This document shows, in pieces, positions 20,251-30,305 of a stretch of 36,789 bases of DNA (position 1 is its first letter; every line of letters starts with the position of its first letter). Source of the stretch: Burkholderiales bacterium (GTDB taxonomy: Bacteria > Pseudomonadota > Gammaproteobacteria > Burkholderiales > SG8-41); assembly GCA_022843705.1 (NCBI GenBank), contig JALHND010000011.1, positions 1 to 36,789 on the forward strand, read 5' to 3'. The notes beneath the pieces were generated by a model. It worked only from the letters and a program-made list of their open reading frames with translations. It was not told the DNA's origin and ran no database searches. Made by a program: the position numbers and the translations under genes.

Positions 20251-20263
20251 TAAGAGTTTGGTT
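20251..20263 (-). promoter_or_regulatory. IHF-like site between the LysM gene and def
   Basis: The minus strand reads AACCAAACTCTTA, one mismatch from WATCAANNNNTTR. It lies in the 112-bp divergent gap that must hold the promoters of both genes. No convincing -35/-10 pair was found there, only an AT-rich stretch at 20257-20290. Confidence 0.2.
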
Positions 20264-20302
20264 TAAATTCTGCATCTAGCTGATTAAATAGGCAAGTTTT
20301 TC

Positions 20303-20806
20303 ATGGCTTTACTGCCGATATTGCACTACCCCGATCCGCGACTGCATAAAGTGGCTGCCCCTGTGGCACGGGTCGATGACAAAATACGTAAATTAATCAA
20401 AGACATGGCTGATACCATGTACGCTGCGCCCGGAATCGGTCTTGCTGCAACACAGGTCGATGTCCACCAGCGTGTCATCGTCATCGACATTTCCGAAACC
20501 CGCGACCAGCTGCAGGTCCTCATCAACCCGGAGATCATAAGCGCCGAAGGCGAAGAAGAATGTGAAGAAGGTTGTCTTTCGGTACCCGGGATCTACGAAA
20601 AAGTGACCCGTGCCGCAAAAATCACGGTTTCGGCGCTGGACGGGGATGGCCGGTCACGCACCATTGAGGCCGACGGCCTGCTCGCGGTGTGCATCCAGCA
20701 TGAGATGGATCATCTGGTCGGCCGTGTTTTTGTCGAAAAACTGTCGCAACTCAAACAGAAACGTATTGCCGCCAAACTGCACAAGCAGCAACGGCAGGCA
20801 ATGTAG
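20303..20806 (+). CDS. def: Peptide deformylase
   Basis: Def removes the formyl group from the N-terminal methionine of new proteins. The 167-residue protein has all three family motifs: GIGLAATQV (44-52), EEGCLSVPG (88-96) with metal ligand Cys91, and QHEMDHLVG (132-140) with His133, His137 and catalytic Glu134. Length and motif spacing are normal. It starts the rightward def-fmt-rsmB-DUF4390-ntrY-ntrX run and lies 27 bases before fmt, its functional counterpart. Confidence 0.97.
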   Translation: MALLPILHYPDPRLHKVAAPVARVDDKIRKLIKDMADTMYAAPGIGLAATQVDVHQRVIVIDISETRDQLQVLINPEIISAEGEEECEEGCLSVPGIYEKVTRAAKITVSALDGDGRSRTIEADGLLAVCIQHEMDHLVGRVFVEKLSQLKQKRIAAKLHKQQRQAM

Positions 20807-20833
20807 TCCGGCAACCACCGGACACGGGCAAGC

Positions 20834-21760
20834 TTGAACGTCATATTCGCAGGAACGCCCGCTTTTGCGGCGACGGCGCTGGCGGCGCTGCTCGATGCCG
20901 GACATCGGGTGCCGCTGGTGCTGACACAGCCGGACCGGCCGGCCGGCCGCGGCCTTAGATCGCAGCCTTCCGCCGTCAAGCAGCTTGCCCTTGCACGGCA
21001 ACTCGTTCTGGCCCAGCCGCCGAGCCTCAAAGACGATTCCGTGATTGCGCAAATCGGGCAGCTGGATGCCGATGTCATGGTGGTTGCTGCCTACGGACTG
21101 ATGATCCCCTCCCGCCTGCTGGCGATGCCACGGCTGGGATGCCTGAATATCCATGCCTCGCTGCTGCCGCGCTGGCGTGGTGCCGCGCCGATCCAGCGCG
21201 CAATCCTCGCCGGAGACCGCGAAACCGGTGTCACCATCATGCAGATGGACGAGGGTCTGGACACCGGCGCGATGCTGCTGAAGACCAAAATCGCGATCGA
21301 CGACCGGGATACCACGAATTCACTGCATGACAAGCTTGCCGAAGCCGGTGCGCGGCTGATCGTACGTGCGTTGCGGGAGATGCCGCTGGCGCCTGAACCC
21401 CAGAATCCGGCGGAGTCATGCTATGCGGCGAAAATCACCAGGGCGGAGGCCGCAATAGACTGGACAAGGCCAGCAGTGGAAATCGACCGGATGATCCGCG
21501 CATTCAATCCGGTACCCGGGGCTCATACGCTGTATGACGGGCAGCCGCTGAAAATCTGGCAAGCCGAAGCAGTCGCTGACACTGTCGCCGGTGCCGGGCC
21601 GGGAACCGTGCTGCAAGCTGACGCCGGCGTATTGCGGGTGGCAACCGGCGCGGGCAGCCTGCGCTTGCTGGAACTGCAGCGTGCCGGCGGCCGACGACTG
21701 GCCGCGCAGGCGTTTCTTGCCGGATTGCCTTCAATTACGGGTGTCCGCCTCGGCGGATAA
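20834..21760 (+). CDS. fmt: Methionyl-tRNA formyltransferase
   Basis: Fmt formylates initiator Met-tRNA using 10-formyltetrahydrofolate. The 308-residue protein begins MNVIFAGTPAFAATAL and reads from a TTG start at 20834-20836, the only start matching the family N-terminus. Catalytic residues Asn105 and His107 lie in LNIHASLLPRWRGAAPIQRA, with Asp143 in MDEGLDTGAMLL. The C-terminal oligonucleotide-binding-like domain runs from about 205. The TTG start and a modest GGGCAAG site may limit its expression relative to def. Confidence 0.96.
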   Translation: MNVIFAGTPAFAATALAALLDAGHRVPLVLTQPDRPAGRGLRSQPSAVKQLALARQLVLAQPPSLKDDSVIAQIGQLDADVMVVAAYGLMIPSRLLAMPRLGCLNIHASLLPRWRGAAPIQRAILAGDRETGVTIMQMDEGLDTGAMLLKTKIAIDDRDTTNSLHDKLAEAGARLIVRALREMPLAPEPQNPAESCYAAKITRAEAAIDWTRPAVEIDRMIRAFNPVPGAHTLYDGQPLKIWQAEAVADTVAGAGPGTVLQADAGVLRVATGAGSLRLLELQRAGGRRLAAQAFLAGLPSITGVRLGG

Positions 21761-21781
21761 ACCGTCACCGGCGTATTGACC

Positions 21782-23065
21782 ATGGAACAAATCCAGTGTC
21801 TGGCCGCAGGCGCGGTAACGCGGGTTATCAGCGGGCGCAGTCTGGATGCCCAGCTGACCGCGGTGTGGCGCAGTGAACCGGCGCTGACATCCCAGCAGCG
21901 CGGCGCCGTGCAGGATCTCGTGTATGGCGTGTTGCGCCACCTGGGCAGGCTGGACGCGATATCCGCACAACTGCTGCAAAAGCCGCTGGCCGATGCGCCG
22001 GTGCGGGACCTGTTGCGCGTCGCGCTGTACCAGCTCGGCCATACCAGGGCCAGCGCACACGCGATTGTTGATCATGCGGTAACGGCCTGCAGCCAGCTCG
22101 GCCATCCGCAGGCCCGCGGGCTGGTCAATGCGGTGCTGCGCAATTACCTGCGCCGGCGTGACGACCTCGAGGCCCTTGCGGCATCGACAGAGGAAGGCCG
22201 CTACTCCTATCCGTCATGGTGGATCGGCAAACTCGCAGCGGATTATCCCGAACACTGGCGCGAAATGCTGGAGGCCGGCAATTTGCGCCCGCCATTGACC
22301 TTGCGGGTCAATCGACGGCAAACCAGCCGGGACGCCTACCTGGAACGACTTGCCCAGCAAGACATCGCGGCACAGCCGGTCGGTCATGACGGCGTGATCG
22401 TGGCCAAACCGCGGCCGGTGGCGCAATTGCCCGGGTTTGCCGACGGTCTGGTCTCGGTGCAGGATGCCGGTGCCCAACTGGCCGCCGGGCTTCTCGACGT
22501 GAGCGCCGGCATGCGCGTACTCGACGCCTGTGCCGCACCCGGGGGCAAAGCGGCGCACCTGCTGGAACTGGCCGACATCGACCTGCTGGCCGCAGACATC
22601 GACGGGGAACGGCTGCAGCGCGTTGCGGAAAACCTGCAGCGGCTGTCGCTGACGGCACAGCTGCTGCAGGCCGATGCCGAACAGCCTGAAGCCTGGCGCG
22701 ATTCGGGTACCTTTGATCGCATACTTGCCGATGTCCCATGCACCGCATCCGGCGTGGTGCGCCGCCATCCGGACATCAAATGGCTGCGCAAACCCGGGGA
22801 TATCGCGACACTGACGAAACGGCAGGCGCGCATCCTCGACACGCTTTGGCAGTTGCTGCGCGGAGGTGGTAAATTGCTGTATGCAAGCTGTTCCCTGTTC
22901 CGCGAAGAAAACGGCCTGCAGGTCGAACAGTTTCTTGCCCGCCATGCCGATGCGCGGCTGATGCCCTTGATGTTGCCCGCCGACGGCATCAAACAGATTG
23001 AGGGCCAACTTTTTCCTGATGCCGCGCATGACGGTTTCTATTACGCACTTCTGGAAAAGATCTGA
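21782..23065 (+). CDS. rsmB: 16S rRNA (cytosine-967-C5)-methyltransferase
   Basis: RsmB (Sun/Fmu) makes m5C967 in 16S rRNA. The 427-residue protein has an N-terminal NusB-like RNA-binding domain (about 1-135, including RGAVQDLVYGVLRHLGRLDA). The Rossmann methyltransferase domain has SAM motif LDACAAPGGKAAHL. Both active-site cysteines are present: Cys320 in DVPCTASGVVRRHPDIKW and Cys370 in LLYASCSLFREEN. ATG 21782 is used; a TTG two codons upstream is possible, and neither has a good ribosome-binding site. The last 38 bases overlap the next gene. Confidence 0.96.
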   Translation: MEQIQCLAAGAVTRVISGRSLDAQLTAVWRSEPALTSQQRGAVQDLVYGVLRHLGRLDAISAQLLQKPLADAPVRDLLRVALYQLGHTRASAHAIVDHAVTACSQLGHPQARGLVNAVLRNYLRRRDDLEALAASTEEGRYSYPSWWIGKLAADYPEHWREMLEAGNLRPPLTLRVNRRQTSRDAYLERLAQQDIAAQPVGHDGVIVAKPRPVAQLPGFADGLVSVQDAGAQLAAGLLDVSAGMRVLDACAAPGGKAAHLLELADIDLLAADIDGERLQRVAENLQRLSLTAQLLQADAEQPEAWRDSGTFDRILADVPCTASGVVRRHPDIKWLRKPGDIATLTKRQARILDTLWQLLRGGGKLLYASCSLFREENGLQVEQFLARHADARLMPLMLPADGIKQIEGQLFPDAAHDGFYYALLEKI

Positions 23066-23609
23066 CCTCGGGGCATTGTTGCTGGTGCTGCTGCTGGCGG
23101 CATCGGCGGCGTTTGCCGCCCAGCCCCACGGCATCGACGTGCGCAGCGCCTCGTTCACCGCCGTGGATGACCACTATGTGCTCGACGCCGATATCGATGT
23201 CATTCTGTCGGCTCCTCTGGAGGATGCGCTGAACAAGGGCATTCCGCTGTACTTCACGCTCGAATTCGAACTGGTGAGGCCGCGCTGGTACTGGTTCAAC
23301 GACCGCGCCATGGTGCGGGAACAGCAGTACCGCCTGTCCTACAGTGCGCTGACGCGCCAGTACCGCATCGGCATCGGCGCGTTTTACCAGAACTTTCCGA
23401 CGCTCAGGGAAGCGCTGCAGGTCATGAGCAAGGTGCGTCGGCGCGAAGAACCCGAGCCCGGCTCCCTCAGCAAGGGCACCACCTATACCGCAGGCCTGCG
23501 ACTGCGGCTCGACACCTCGCAGCTGCCCAAGCCGTTCAACCTGAACGCGCTGGGTTCACGTGAATGGAGCCTCGGCTCCGAGTGGTACCGCTGGACGGTG
23601 ACGCCATGA
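23028..23609 (+). CDS. DUF4390 family exported protein
   Basis: The function is unknown. The protein of about 193 residues has an N-terminal hydrophobic stretch (GALLLVLLLAASAAFA) that looks like a signal peptide. A compact soluble part follows with LYFTLEFELVRPRWYWFNDR and RQYRIGIGAFYQNFPTLREAL, the pattern of the DUF4390 family found next to ntrYX in betaproteobacteria. The start is uncertain: ATG 23028 lies inside rsmB, ATG 23019 and TTG 22998 are upstream, and a TTG downstream after CGGGGCA would give a shorter signal peptide. The stop overlaps the ntrY start as ATGA, which suggests coupling to the kinase. A role in the same envelope signal is possible. Confidence 0.85.
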   Translation: MTVSITHFWKRSDLGALLLVLLLAASAAFAAQPHGIDVRSASFTAVDDHYVLDADIDVILSAPLEDALNKGIPLYFTLEFELVRPRWYWFNDRAMVREQQYRLSYSALTRQYRIGIGAFYQNFPTLREALQVMSKVRRREEPEPGSLSKGTTYTAGLRLRLDTSQLPKPFNLNALGSREWSLGSEWYRWTVTP

Positions 23610-25789
23610 CAGGCGCCGCCGGAAATCTGCCACGCTCCGGCGCCGTGATGCGTTACCTGCTGCTGCTGTGCGTCGCGCTCGGCGTTGCAGCGACTTTCCT
23701 GCTGGCTTCGGTCAGCGCAAACACTGCGCTGTTCTCCGCCTATTACGCGCCGTTGCTGGTGGTCAACCTGGTGATCGCGCTGCTGCTCGCAGGCATGCTG
23801 GTCTACCAGCTGGTCAACCTGCGCCGGCGGCTCAAGGCCGGCGTGTTCGGCGCCAAGCTGACGCTGCGGCTGGTGATGATGTTTGCCCTGATGGCCGTGC
23901 TGCCCGGTGCGCTGATTTACGGCGTGTCCGTGCAGTTCGTGTCGCAGAGCATCGAATCCTGGTTCGAAGTGCGCCTGGACAGCGCCCTTGAAAGCGGGCT
24001 GAACCTCGGCCGCGGCACGCTGGAAGGACGCCTGAAGGAACTGACAGCCAAGGCCGATGCCATGGCACTTGCATTGTCGACCAGGCCGGAAACCGAACAT
24101 GTCACGGCACTGAACGCCCTGCGTGAACAGGCTGCGGTCGAAGAGGCCACCCTGTACACCACGCGCGGCAGGGTCATCGGCTTCTCCGGCAACGAGCGCA
24201 GCGGCATAGTGCCTGAACCGCCGGGGCCGGCCGCGATGCGCCAGCTTCGCCTGCAGCAACCGTACAGCGTGATCGAGGCCATCCCGGAACGCGGGCTGTA
24301 TCTCCGGGCACTGGTGCCGGTCAATCCGATGTCGGTCACCGAGGAAAGCCGCGTACTGCAGCTGCTGCAGCAGGTTCCTGCCCACCTCGCGCGTGATGCG
24401 GAGATCGTGCAGACCGGTTACCGGGAATACCAGGAACTGCAGTTGTCGCGCCGCGGGCTGAAGCGGCTGTACGCGATTACCCTGACCCTGACGCTGCTGC
24501 TCGCACTGCTGTCCTCCCTCGGCATAGCGTTCCTGCTGTCGAGCCGGTTGTCGGCGCCGCTGTCGGCACTGGTCGAAGGCACGCGTGCGGTCGCGCAGGG
24601 CGATTTCAGCAGGCGGGCGGCAGTCGCCAGCCGTGACGAACTCGGTCAACTGACGCAGTCATTCAACAGCATGACCCTGCAGCTGGCGGAAGCGCAGGCA
24701 CGGGTGGAGCGCAACCAGGCCCAGGTGGCGCATGCCAAGGCCTATCTCGAAAGCGTACTTGCCAATCTGTCGGCCGGGGTTCTGACTTTTGACGGCGCCT
24801 TGCGCCTGCGTTCGGCGAATCCCAGCGCGGCGCAGATTCTCGGTACTGCATCGGATCCCCTGCTTGGCACCGGCATCGGGGACTGGGGCGCCGTGGATCC
24901 GACGCTGGCGCCACTGGCCGAGGCCGTCGCCGGGGCTTTCGGGCTTGCCGAGTCTGCAGAGTGGCAGCGCCAGGTCGAGCGCGAGCTGAAGGACGGCACC
25001 CAGGTGCTGTTGCTGCGCGGCACGCGTTTTGGCGCAGGCGGCGATGCCGGACTGATCGTGGTTTTCGATGATGTCACCCACCTGCTGCAGGCGCAGCGTG
25101 ATGCCGCCTGGGCCGAAGTGGCGCGCCGTCTGGCACATGAAATCAAGAACCCGCTGACGCCGATCCAGCTGTCCGCCGAACGCATCCAGTTCAAGCTCGC
25201 ACCCAAGCTGGGCGCTGCCGATGCCGAAATCCTCGCCCGCTCGACGCAGACCATCGTCAGCCAGGTGGCCGCCCTCAAGCGCATGGTTGACGCCTTCGGC
25301 CAGTATGCGCGCACGCCCGAACCTGCCCTGCGACCGCTGGATCTCAACGGCCTGGTGCGCGAAGTGCTGACCCTCTACGAATCGCTGGGCTCCAGCATGC
25401 GGCTCAATCTTGCGACGGAACTTCCGCTGGTGCAGGGCGATGCCACGCAGATCCGCCAGGTCATCCACAACCTGCTGCAGAATGCGCAGGACGCGCTGGC
25501 CGGAACCGACGCGCCGTTCATAGAAATCGCCACCGTGGCGCGCAACGGGGGCGCCGAGCTGTCGGTGACCGACAACGGCAGCGGCTTTCCGGAACATCTG
25601 ATGAAACGTGCATTCGAACCTTATGTGACAACCAAACCCCGCGGCACCGGCCTCGGCCTGTCGATCGTGCGCAAGATCGTCGACGAGCACCGTGGCGAGG
25701 TCACCATCACCAACGTCGCACCGCGCGGCGCTCGTGTGGCGATCCTGCTGCCGGCGGCGGAGGGCGCCGGCGAGCGTTCCGCGGCGTAA
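23606..25789 (+). CDS. ntrY: Sensor histidine kinase NtrY
   Basis: NtrY is a membrane histidine kinase; in studied bacteria NtrYX responds to nitrogen or redox/oxygen conditions and the cell envelope. The 727-residue protein has three N-terminal membrane helices (about 14-110), an extracytoplasmic domain, and a fourth helix (LTLTLLLALLSSLGIAFLLS). It continues with a HAMP linker (SRLSAPLSALVEGTRAVAQG), a PAS domain (ESVLANLSAGVLTFDGALRL), and HisKA with phospho-accepting His511 in RRLAHEIKNPLTPIQLSAER. The ATPase domain has N-box NLLQNAQDAL, DNGSGFP and GTGLGLSIV. All key kinase residues are present. ATG 23606 overlaps the preceding stop; ntrX follows after 15 bases. Confidence 0.95.
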   Translation: MTGAAGNLPRSGAVMRYLLLLCVALGVAATFLLASVSANTALFSAYYAPLLVVNLVIALLLAGMLVYQLVNLRRRLKAGVFGAKLTLRLVMMFALMAVLPGALIYGVSVQFVSQSIESWFEVRLDSALESGLNLGRGTLEGRLKELTAKADAMALALSTRPETEHVTALNALREQAAVEEATLYTTRGRVIGFSGNERSGIVPEPPGPAAMRQLRLQQPYSVIEAIPERGLYLRALVPVNPMSVTEESRVLQLLQQVPAHLARDAEIVQTGYREYQELQLSRRGLKRLYAITLTLTLLLALLSSLGIAFLLSSRLSAPLSALVEGTRAVAQGDFSRRAAVASRDELGQLTQSFNSMTLQLAEAQARVERNQAQVAHAKAYLESVLANLSAGVLTFDGALRLRSANPSAAQILGTASDPLLGTGIGDWGAVDPTLAPLAEAVAGAFGLAESAEWQRQVERELKDGTQVLLLRGTRFGAGGDAGLIVVFDDVTHLLQAQRDAAWAEVARRLAHEIKNPLTPIQLSAERIQFKLAPKLGAADAEILARSTQTIVSQVAALKRMVDAFGQYARTPEPALRPLDLNGLVREVLTLYESLGSSMRLNLATELPLVQGDATQIRQVIHNLLQNAQDALAGTDAPFIEIATVARNGGAELSVTDNGSGFPEHLMKRAFEPYVTTKPRGTGLGLSIVRKIVDEHRGEVTITNVAPRGARVAILLPAAEGAGERSAA

Positions 25790-25804
25790 CAGGCCAATCA
25801 GACC

Positions 25805-27058
25805 ATGCGACAGATACTGGTAGTAGACGACGAAATCGGCATTCGCGAACTGCTCTCCGAAATCCTCTCCGACGAGGGTTACGATGTGCAGCTCGCCGAA
25901 AATGCAAGCGCGGCCCGCGCCTTCCGCAGCCAGACCCGGCCGGACCTGGTCCTGCTCGACATCTGGATGCCGGATACCGACGGCATCACACTGCTGAAGG
26001 AATGGGCGGGCAGCGGCCAGCTGACCATGCCGGTGGTGATGATGTCTGGACATGGCACCATCGATACCGCGGTCGAGGCCACCCGCATCGGCGCCTCCGA
26101 TTTCCTGGAAAAACCGATCGCGCTGCAGAAGTTGCTGGCCACCGTCGGCCGCGCCATCACCCGCAGCGAGCGCCAGCTGCCTTCCGCAGCCGGACTGGCG
26201 GTGCTTGGACGTACGCCCGTGGTGCAGGAGCTCAAACAGCGGCTGGAGCGCATCGCCGGCAGCCGCAGTCCGGTGCTGCTGCAGGGGGCGCCGGGCTGTG
26301 CCTTCGAGGCCTGCGCCCGCGTCCTGCATGTGCCCAACATGCCATGGCATGTTGTTGACCAGGGGTCGCAGACCGTGGAAGCGCCGCTGGACCTGCTGCA
26401 GGCTGCGCGCGGCGGGACCCTGTTCGTGCGTGATGTCGCCGAATTCAGCAAACTCGAGCAGCGCGGCCTGCTGGTGCTGCTGTCCCAGGCCGAGCGTTAC
26501 AACACCCGCGTGGTGTGCGCTGCCACCCGCATGCTGTCGGAGCTGGTCGCCGCGGGACAATTCGATGACCGGGTTTTCCAGCTGCTGGGCGCCACCATGA
26601 TCCGCCTGCCGCAGCTGCGCGACCAGCGTGATGACATTCCCGAACTCGCCGGCGCGATGCTCAAGGATTTTGTCGAGCAGAAACTGGTGCCTCCCCGCCA
26701 TTTCAGCGTCGCCGCACTCAACGCGCTGCGCACCCATGACTGGCCGGGCAATTTTTCCGAACTGCGCAGCGTGGTGCAGACCCTGGCCAATACGGCCGCC
26801 GGCGAGCAGATCACGCTCGAGGAAACACAGCGTGCGCTGCCGCAGGCGGCGACACCCAATGCCTCGGCATCCCTGCAGCTCGATGCCCCCTTGCGCGATG
26901 CGCGTGACGCGTTCGAGCGCATCTATTTCGAGTACCACCTGGCGCGGGAAGGCGGCAACATCAGCCGTGTCGCGGATGTTGTCGGCCTCGAACGCACGCA
27001 CCTCTACCGCAAGCTGAAGCACCTCGGCGTCAAGACCTCGCGCAGGAACGACGAGTAA
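25805..27058 (+). CDS. ntrX: Response regulator NtrX with degenerate AAA+ domain
   Basis: NtrX is the DNA-binding partner of NtrY. The 417-residue protein has an intact receiver: Asp8/Asp9, phospho-acceptor Asp52 in LLDIWMPDTDG, Ser81 and Lys103 in FLEKPI. A C-terminal Fis-type helix-turn-helix follows (NISRVADVVGLERTHLYRKL, about 383-402). The central region aligns with sigma-54 activator AAA+ domains but is degenerate. The Walker A position reads LLQGAPGCAFEAC (158-170) with no Lys-Ser/Thr, Walker B reads GGTLFVRDVAEF, no GAFTGA loop is visible, and the arginine-finger segment reads DDRVFQLLG. It probably does not hydrolyse ATP or activate sigma-54 RNA polymerase, and may act as a simple repressor or activator. 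Confidence 0.93.
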   Translation: MRQILVVDDEIGIRELLSEILSDEGYDVQLAENASAARAFRSQTRPDLVLLDIWMPDTDGITLLKEWAGSGQLTMPVVMMSGHGTIDTAVEATRIGASDFLEKPIALQKLLATVGRAITRSERQLPSAAGLAVLGRTPVVQELKQRLERIAGSRSPVLLQGAPGCAFEACARVLHVPNMPWHVVDQGSQTVEAPLDLLQAARGGTLFVRDVAEFSKLEQRGLLVLLSQAERYNTRVVCAATRMLSELVAAGQFDDRVFQLLGATMIRLPQLRDQRDDIPELAGAMLKDFVEQKLVPPRHFSVAALNALRTHDWPGNFSELRSVVQTLANTAAGEQITLEETQRALPQAATPNASASLQLDAPLRDARDAFERIYFEYHLAREGGNISRVADVVGLERTHLYRKLKHLGVKTSRRNDE

Positions 27059-27094
27059 GCGCCGCAGCCGGGGCTCTCGCCCCCGCCGCGGTGC

Positions 27095-27113
27095 AGCCGC
27101 TATAATTGCGGCT
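27095..27113 (+). terminator. Hairpin after ntrX with a TATAAT loop
   Basis: AGCCGC and GCGGCT form a perfect 6-bp stem followed by TTT, consistent with a weak terminator for the def-to-ntrX run. The 7-base loop is TATAATT, a perfect -10 box, but no -35 element is present at 16-18 bases upstream. It lies 36 bases after ntrX and 38 before tkt. It may serve as terminator, as tkt promoter, or as both. Confidence 0.45.
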
Positions 27114-27151
27114 TTCCGCGACGCCGTTTTCCCACTCCAGGATTGCAAGCC

Positions 27152-29149
27152 ATGAGTTCCCGACCCGAGCTGGCAAATGCGCTGCGCGCGCTGGCCATGG
27201 ACGCCGTGCAGCAGGCCAACTCCGGCCACCCCGGCATGCCGATGGGCATGGCCGAGATCGCCGAGGCACTGTGGCGCCGCAACCTCCGCCACAATCCCGC
27301 CAACCCGCAATGGCCGGACCGCGACCGCTTCGTGCTGTCCAACGGCCATGGCTCGATGTTGCTCTACGCGCTGCTGCATCTCACCGGCTACGACCTGCCG
27401 ATTGATGAACTGAAACGATTCCGCCAGCTGCATTCGAAGACCGCCGGCCATCCCGAGCATGGCGTCACCCCCGGCGTCGAGACCACCACCGGTCCCCTGG
27501 GCCAGGGCATCGCCAACGCGGTGGGCATGGCCATTGCCGAGCGTGTGCTGGCCGACCGTTTTAATCGCAACGGCCATGCCATTGTCGATCACCGCACTTA
27601 TGTCTTCCTTGGCGACGGTTGCCTGATGGAAGGCATCTCGCACGAAGCCTGTGCCTTGGCCGGCACACTCAAACTGCACAAGCTGATTGCCTTGTACGAC
27701 GATAACGGGATTTCCATAGATTCCGAAAAAGGCAATATAAAACAATGGTTTACGGATAATGTCCCGCAGCGATTCGCGGCCTACGGCTGGAACGTCATTT
27801 ATGGCGTCGATGGCCACGATGCCGACGCCGTCGATGCGGCAATCCGCCAGGCGCAGCAGGAAACCGGGCGCCCGACGCTGATCTGCTGCAAGACCGTCAT
27901 CGGCAAGGGCTCGCCGAAAAAACAGAACACCGGCGGCGCGCATGGCGCGCCGCTGGGCGCCGAGGAAATTGCCGCCACCCGCGAAGCCATCGGCTGGCCG
28001 CATCCGCCCTTCGAGATTCCGGAAGGGGTGCGCGCCGACTGGAATGCGCGGGACAAGGGCGCCGCAATAGAAGCCGAATGGAACCAGCGTTTCGCCGCCT
28101 ATGCCGCAGCCCATCCGGAAACGGCTGCTGAATTCAGGCGCTGCATGGCGGGAGAACTGCCGGCCGACTGGACGCAGAAACGTGATGCCTTCATCACGCA
28201 GACCGTGCAGAAGGCCGAGACCATTGCCACGCGCAAGGCCTCGCAGAACGCGATCGAGGCTTACGCGCCGGCATTGCCGGAACTGATCGGCGGTTCGGCT
28301 GACCTTGCCGGCTCCAACCTGACACTGTGGTCCGGATCGAAAGGCGTCAGTGCGGCCACCGGCGGCAATTACCTTTATTTCGGCGTGCGTGAATTCGGCA
28401 TGGCCGCGATCTGCAACGGCATCGCGCTGCACGGCGGCCTGATCCCGTACCACGCCACTTTCCTGGTGTTCTCGGATTACGCGCGCAACGCCTTGCGCAT
28501 GGCGGCGCTGATGAAACAGCGCGTGGTCTGCGTGTTCACCCATGATTCGATCGGACTCGGGGAAGATGGTCCGACCCACCAGCCGGTGGAACATGCCGCG
28601 ACGCTGCGCCTGCTGCCGAACATGGACGTATGGCGGCCCTGCGACACGGTCGAAACGGCGGTGGCCTGGGCGGCGGCGATTGAACGCAATGACGGCCCGA
28701 CCAGCCTGCTGCTGTCGCGGCAGAACCTCAATTTCCAGAATCGCAGCACGGAACAGCTGGCTGCAGTGGGCCGCGGCGCTTATGTACTGTCCGAGGCGGA
28801 TGGCGCCCCGCGCGCGGTGATCATTGCCACCGGATCCGAAGTCGCGCTGGCGCTGGCGGCGCAGCAGGCGCTGGCGGCAGACGGCATTGCGGTGCGCGTG
28901 GTGTCGATGCCCTGCACCCAGGTATTCGACCGCCAGGATGCGTCCTGGCGAGAAGCGGTGCTGCCGCGCGGGATTCCGCGCGTCGCCGTCGAGGCGGGGG
29001 TTACCGATTACTGGCGCAAGTACGTCGGTCTGGAGGGCAAGGTCATCGGCATTGATCGTTATGGCGAATCGGCGCCGGCGGGAGAACTCTACAAATTTTT
29101 CGGCATCACCGGCGACGCTGTCGCCGCGGCGGTGCGCAGCGTGTTGTAA
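27152..29149 (+). CDS. tkt: Transketolase
   Basis: Transketolase moves two-carbon ketol units between sugar phosphates with thiamine diphosphate, in the pentose phosphate or Calvin cycle. The 665-residue protein has His26 in [20 protein letters not shown], and the diphosphate/Mg-binding [19 protein letters not shown] ending with YDDNGISID. It also has [28 protein letters not shown] and a C-terminal domain. ATG 27152 has AGGA at a good distance; a TTG three codons upstream is less likely. Codons around 27700-27760 are noticeably more AT-rich than the rest and hold an IHF-like sequence. It opens the tkt-gap-pgk-pyk-fba cluster; no Rubisco or phosphoribulokinase gene is in view. Confidence 0.96.
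   Translation: MSSRPELANALRALAMDAVQQANSGHPGMPMGMAEIAEALWRRNLRHNPANPQWPDRDRFVLSNGHGSMLLYALLHLTGYDLPIDELKRFRQLHSKTAGHPEHGVTPGVETTTGPLGQGIANAVGMAIAERVLADRFNRNGHAIVDHRTYVFLGDGCLMEGISHEACALAGTLKLHKLIALYDDNGISIDSEKGNIKQWFTDNVPQRFAAYGWNVIYGVDGHDADAVDAAIRQAQQETGRPTLICCKTVIGKGSPKKQNTGGAHGAPLGAEEIAATREAIGWPHPPFEIPEGVRADWNARDKGAAIEAEWNQRFAAYAAAHPETAAEFRRCMAGELPADWTQKRDAFITQTVQKAETIATRKASQNAIEAYAPALPELIGGSADLAGSNLTLWSGSKGVSAATGGNYLYFGVREFGMAAICNGIALHGGLIPYHATFLVFSDYARNALRMAALMKQRVVCVFTHDSIGLGEDGPTHQPVEHAATLRLLPNMDVWRPCDTVETAVAWAAAIERNDGPTSLLLSRQNLNFQNRSTEQLAAVGRGAYVLSEADGAPRAVIIATGSEVALALAAQQALAADGIAVRVVSMPCTQVFDRQDASWREAVLPRGIPRVAVEAGVTDYWRKYVGLEGKVIGIDRYGESAPAGELYKFFGITGDAVAAAVRSVL
27740..27752 (+). 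promoter_or_regulatory. IHF-like site inside tkt
   Basis: AAACAATGGTTTA has one mismatch to WATCAANNNNTTR and lies in an AT-rich patch of the tkt coding sequence. Sequence match only. Confidence 0.2.
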
Positions 29150-30184
<1,035 letters not shown>

Positions 30185-30198
30185 TCAAAGTCAAAAAC

Positions 30199-30292
30199 TA
30201 GCCACAGAGAGCACAGAGGACACAGAGAACGGCAAAAAACTGCGGAGATAATGGTTTGGTTTTCTCTGTGCACTCTGTGTCCTCTGTGGCTA
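30199..30292. repeat. Imperfect inverted repeat of CACAGAG units between gap and pgk
   Basis: Two 31-base arms (30199-30229 and 30262-30292) are inverted copies with about four mismatches. Each arm is itself built from 9-base steps of CACAGAG plus two variable bases. The loop is 32 bases. Transcribed, it would fold into a long stem ending just three bases before the AAGG ribosome-binding site of pgk. Translation of such repeats gives the low-complexity TEDTECTE-type peptides seen as false genes in many genomes, so this is likely a dispersed repeat family. Confidence 0.8.
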
Positions 30293-30305
30293 AAAAGGTT
30301 TTGAA

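Noticed and set aside
23552-23567. A possible third parS (GGGTTCACGTGAATGG)
   Set aside because: Only the central TTCACGTGAA matches; the outer bases needed by ParB are wrong and it lies in coding sequence.
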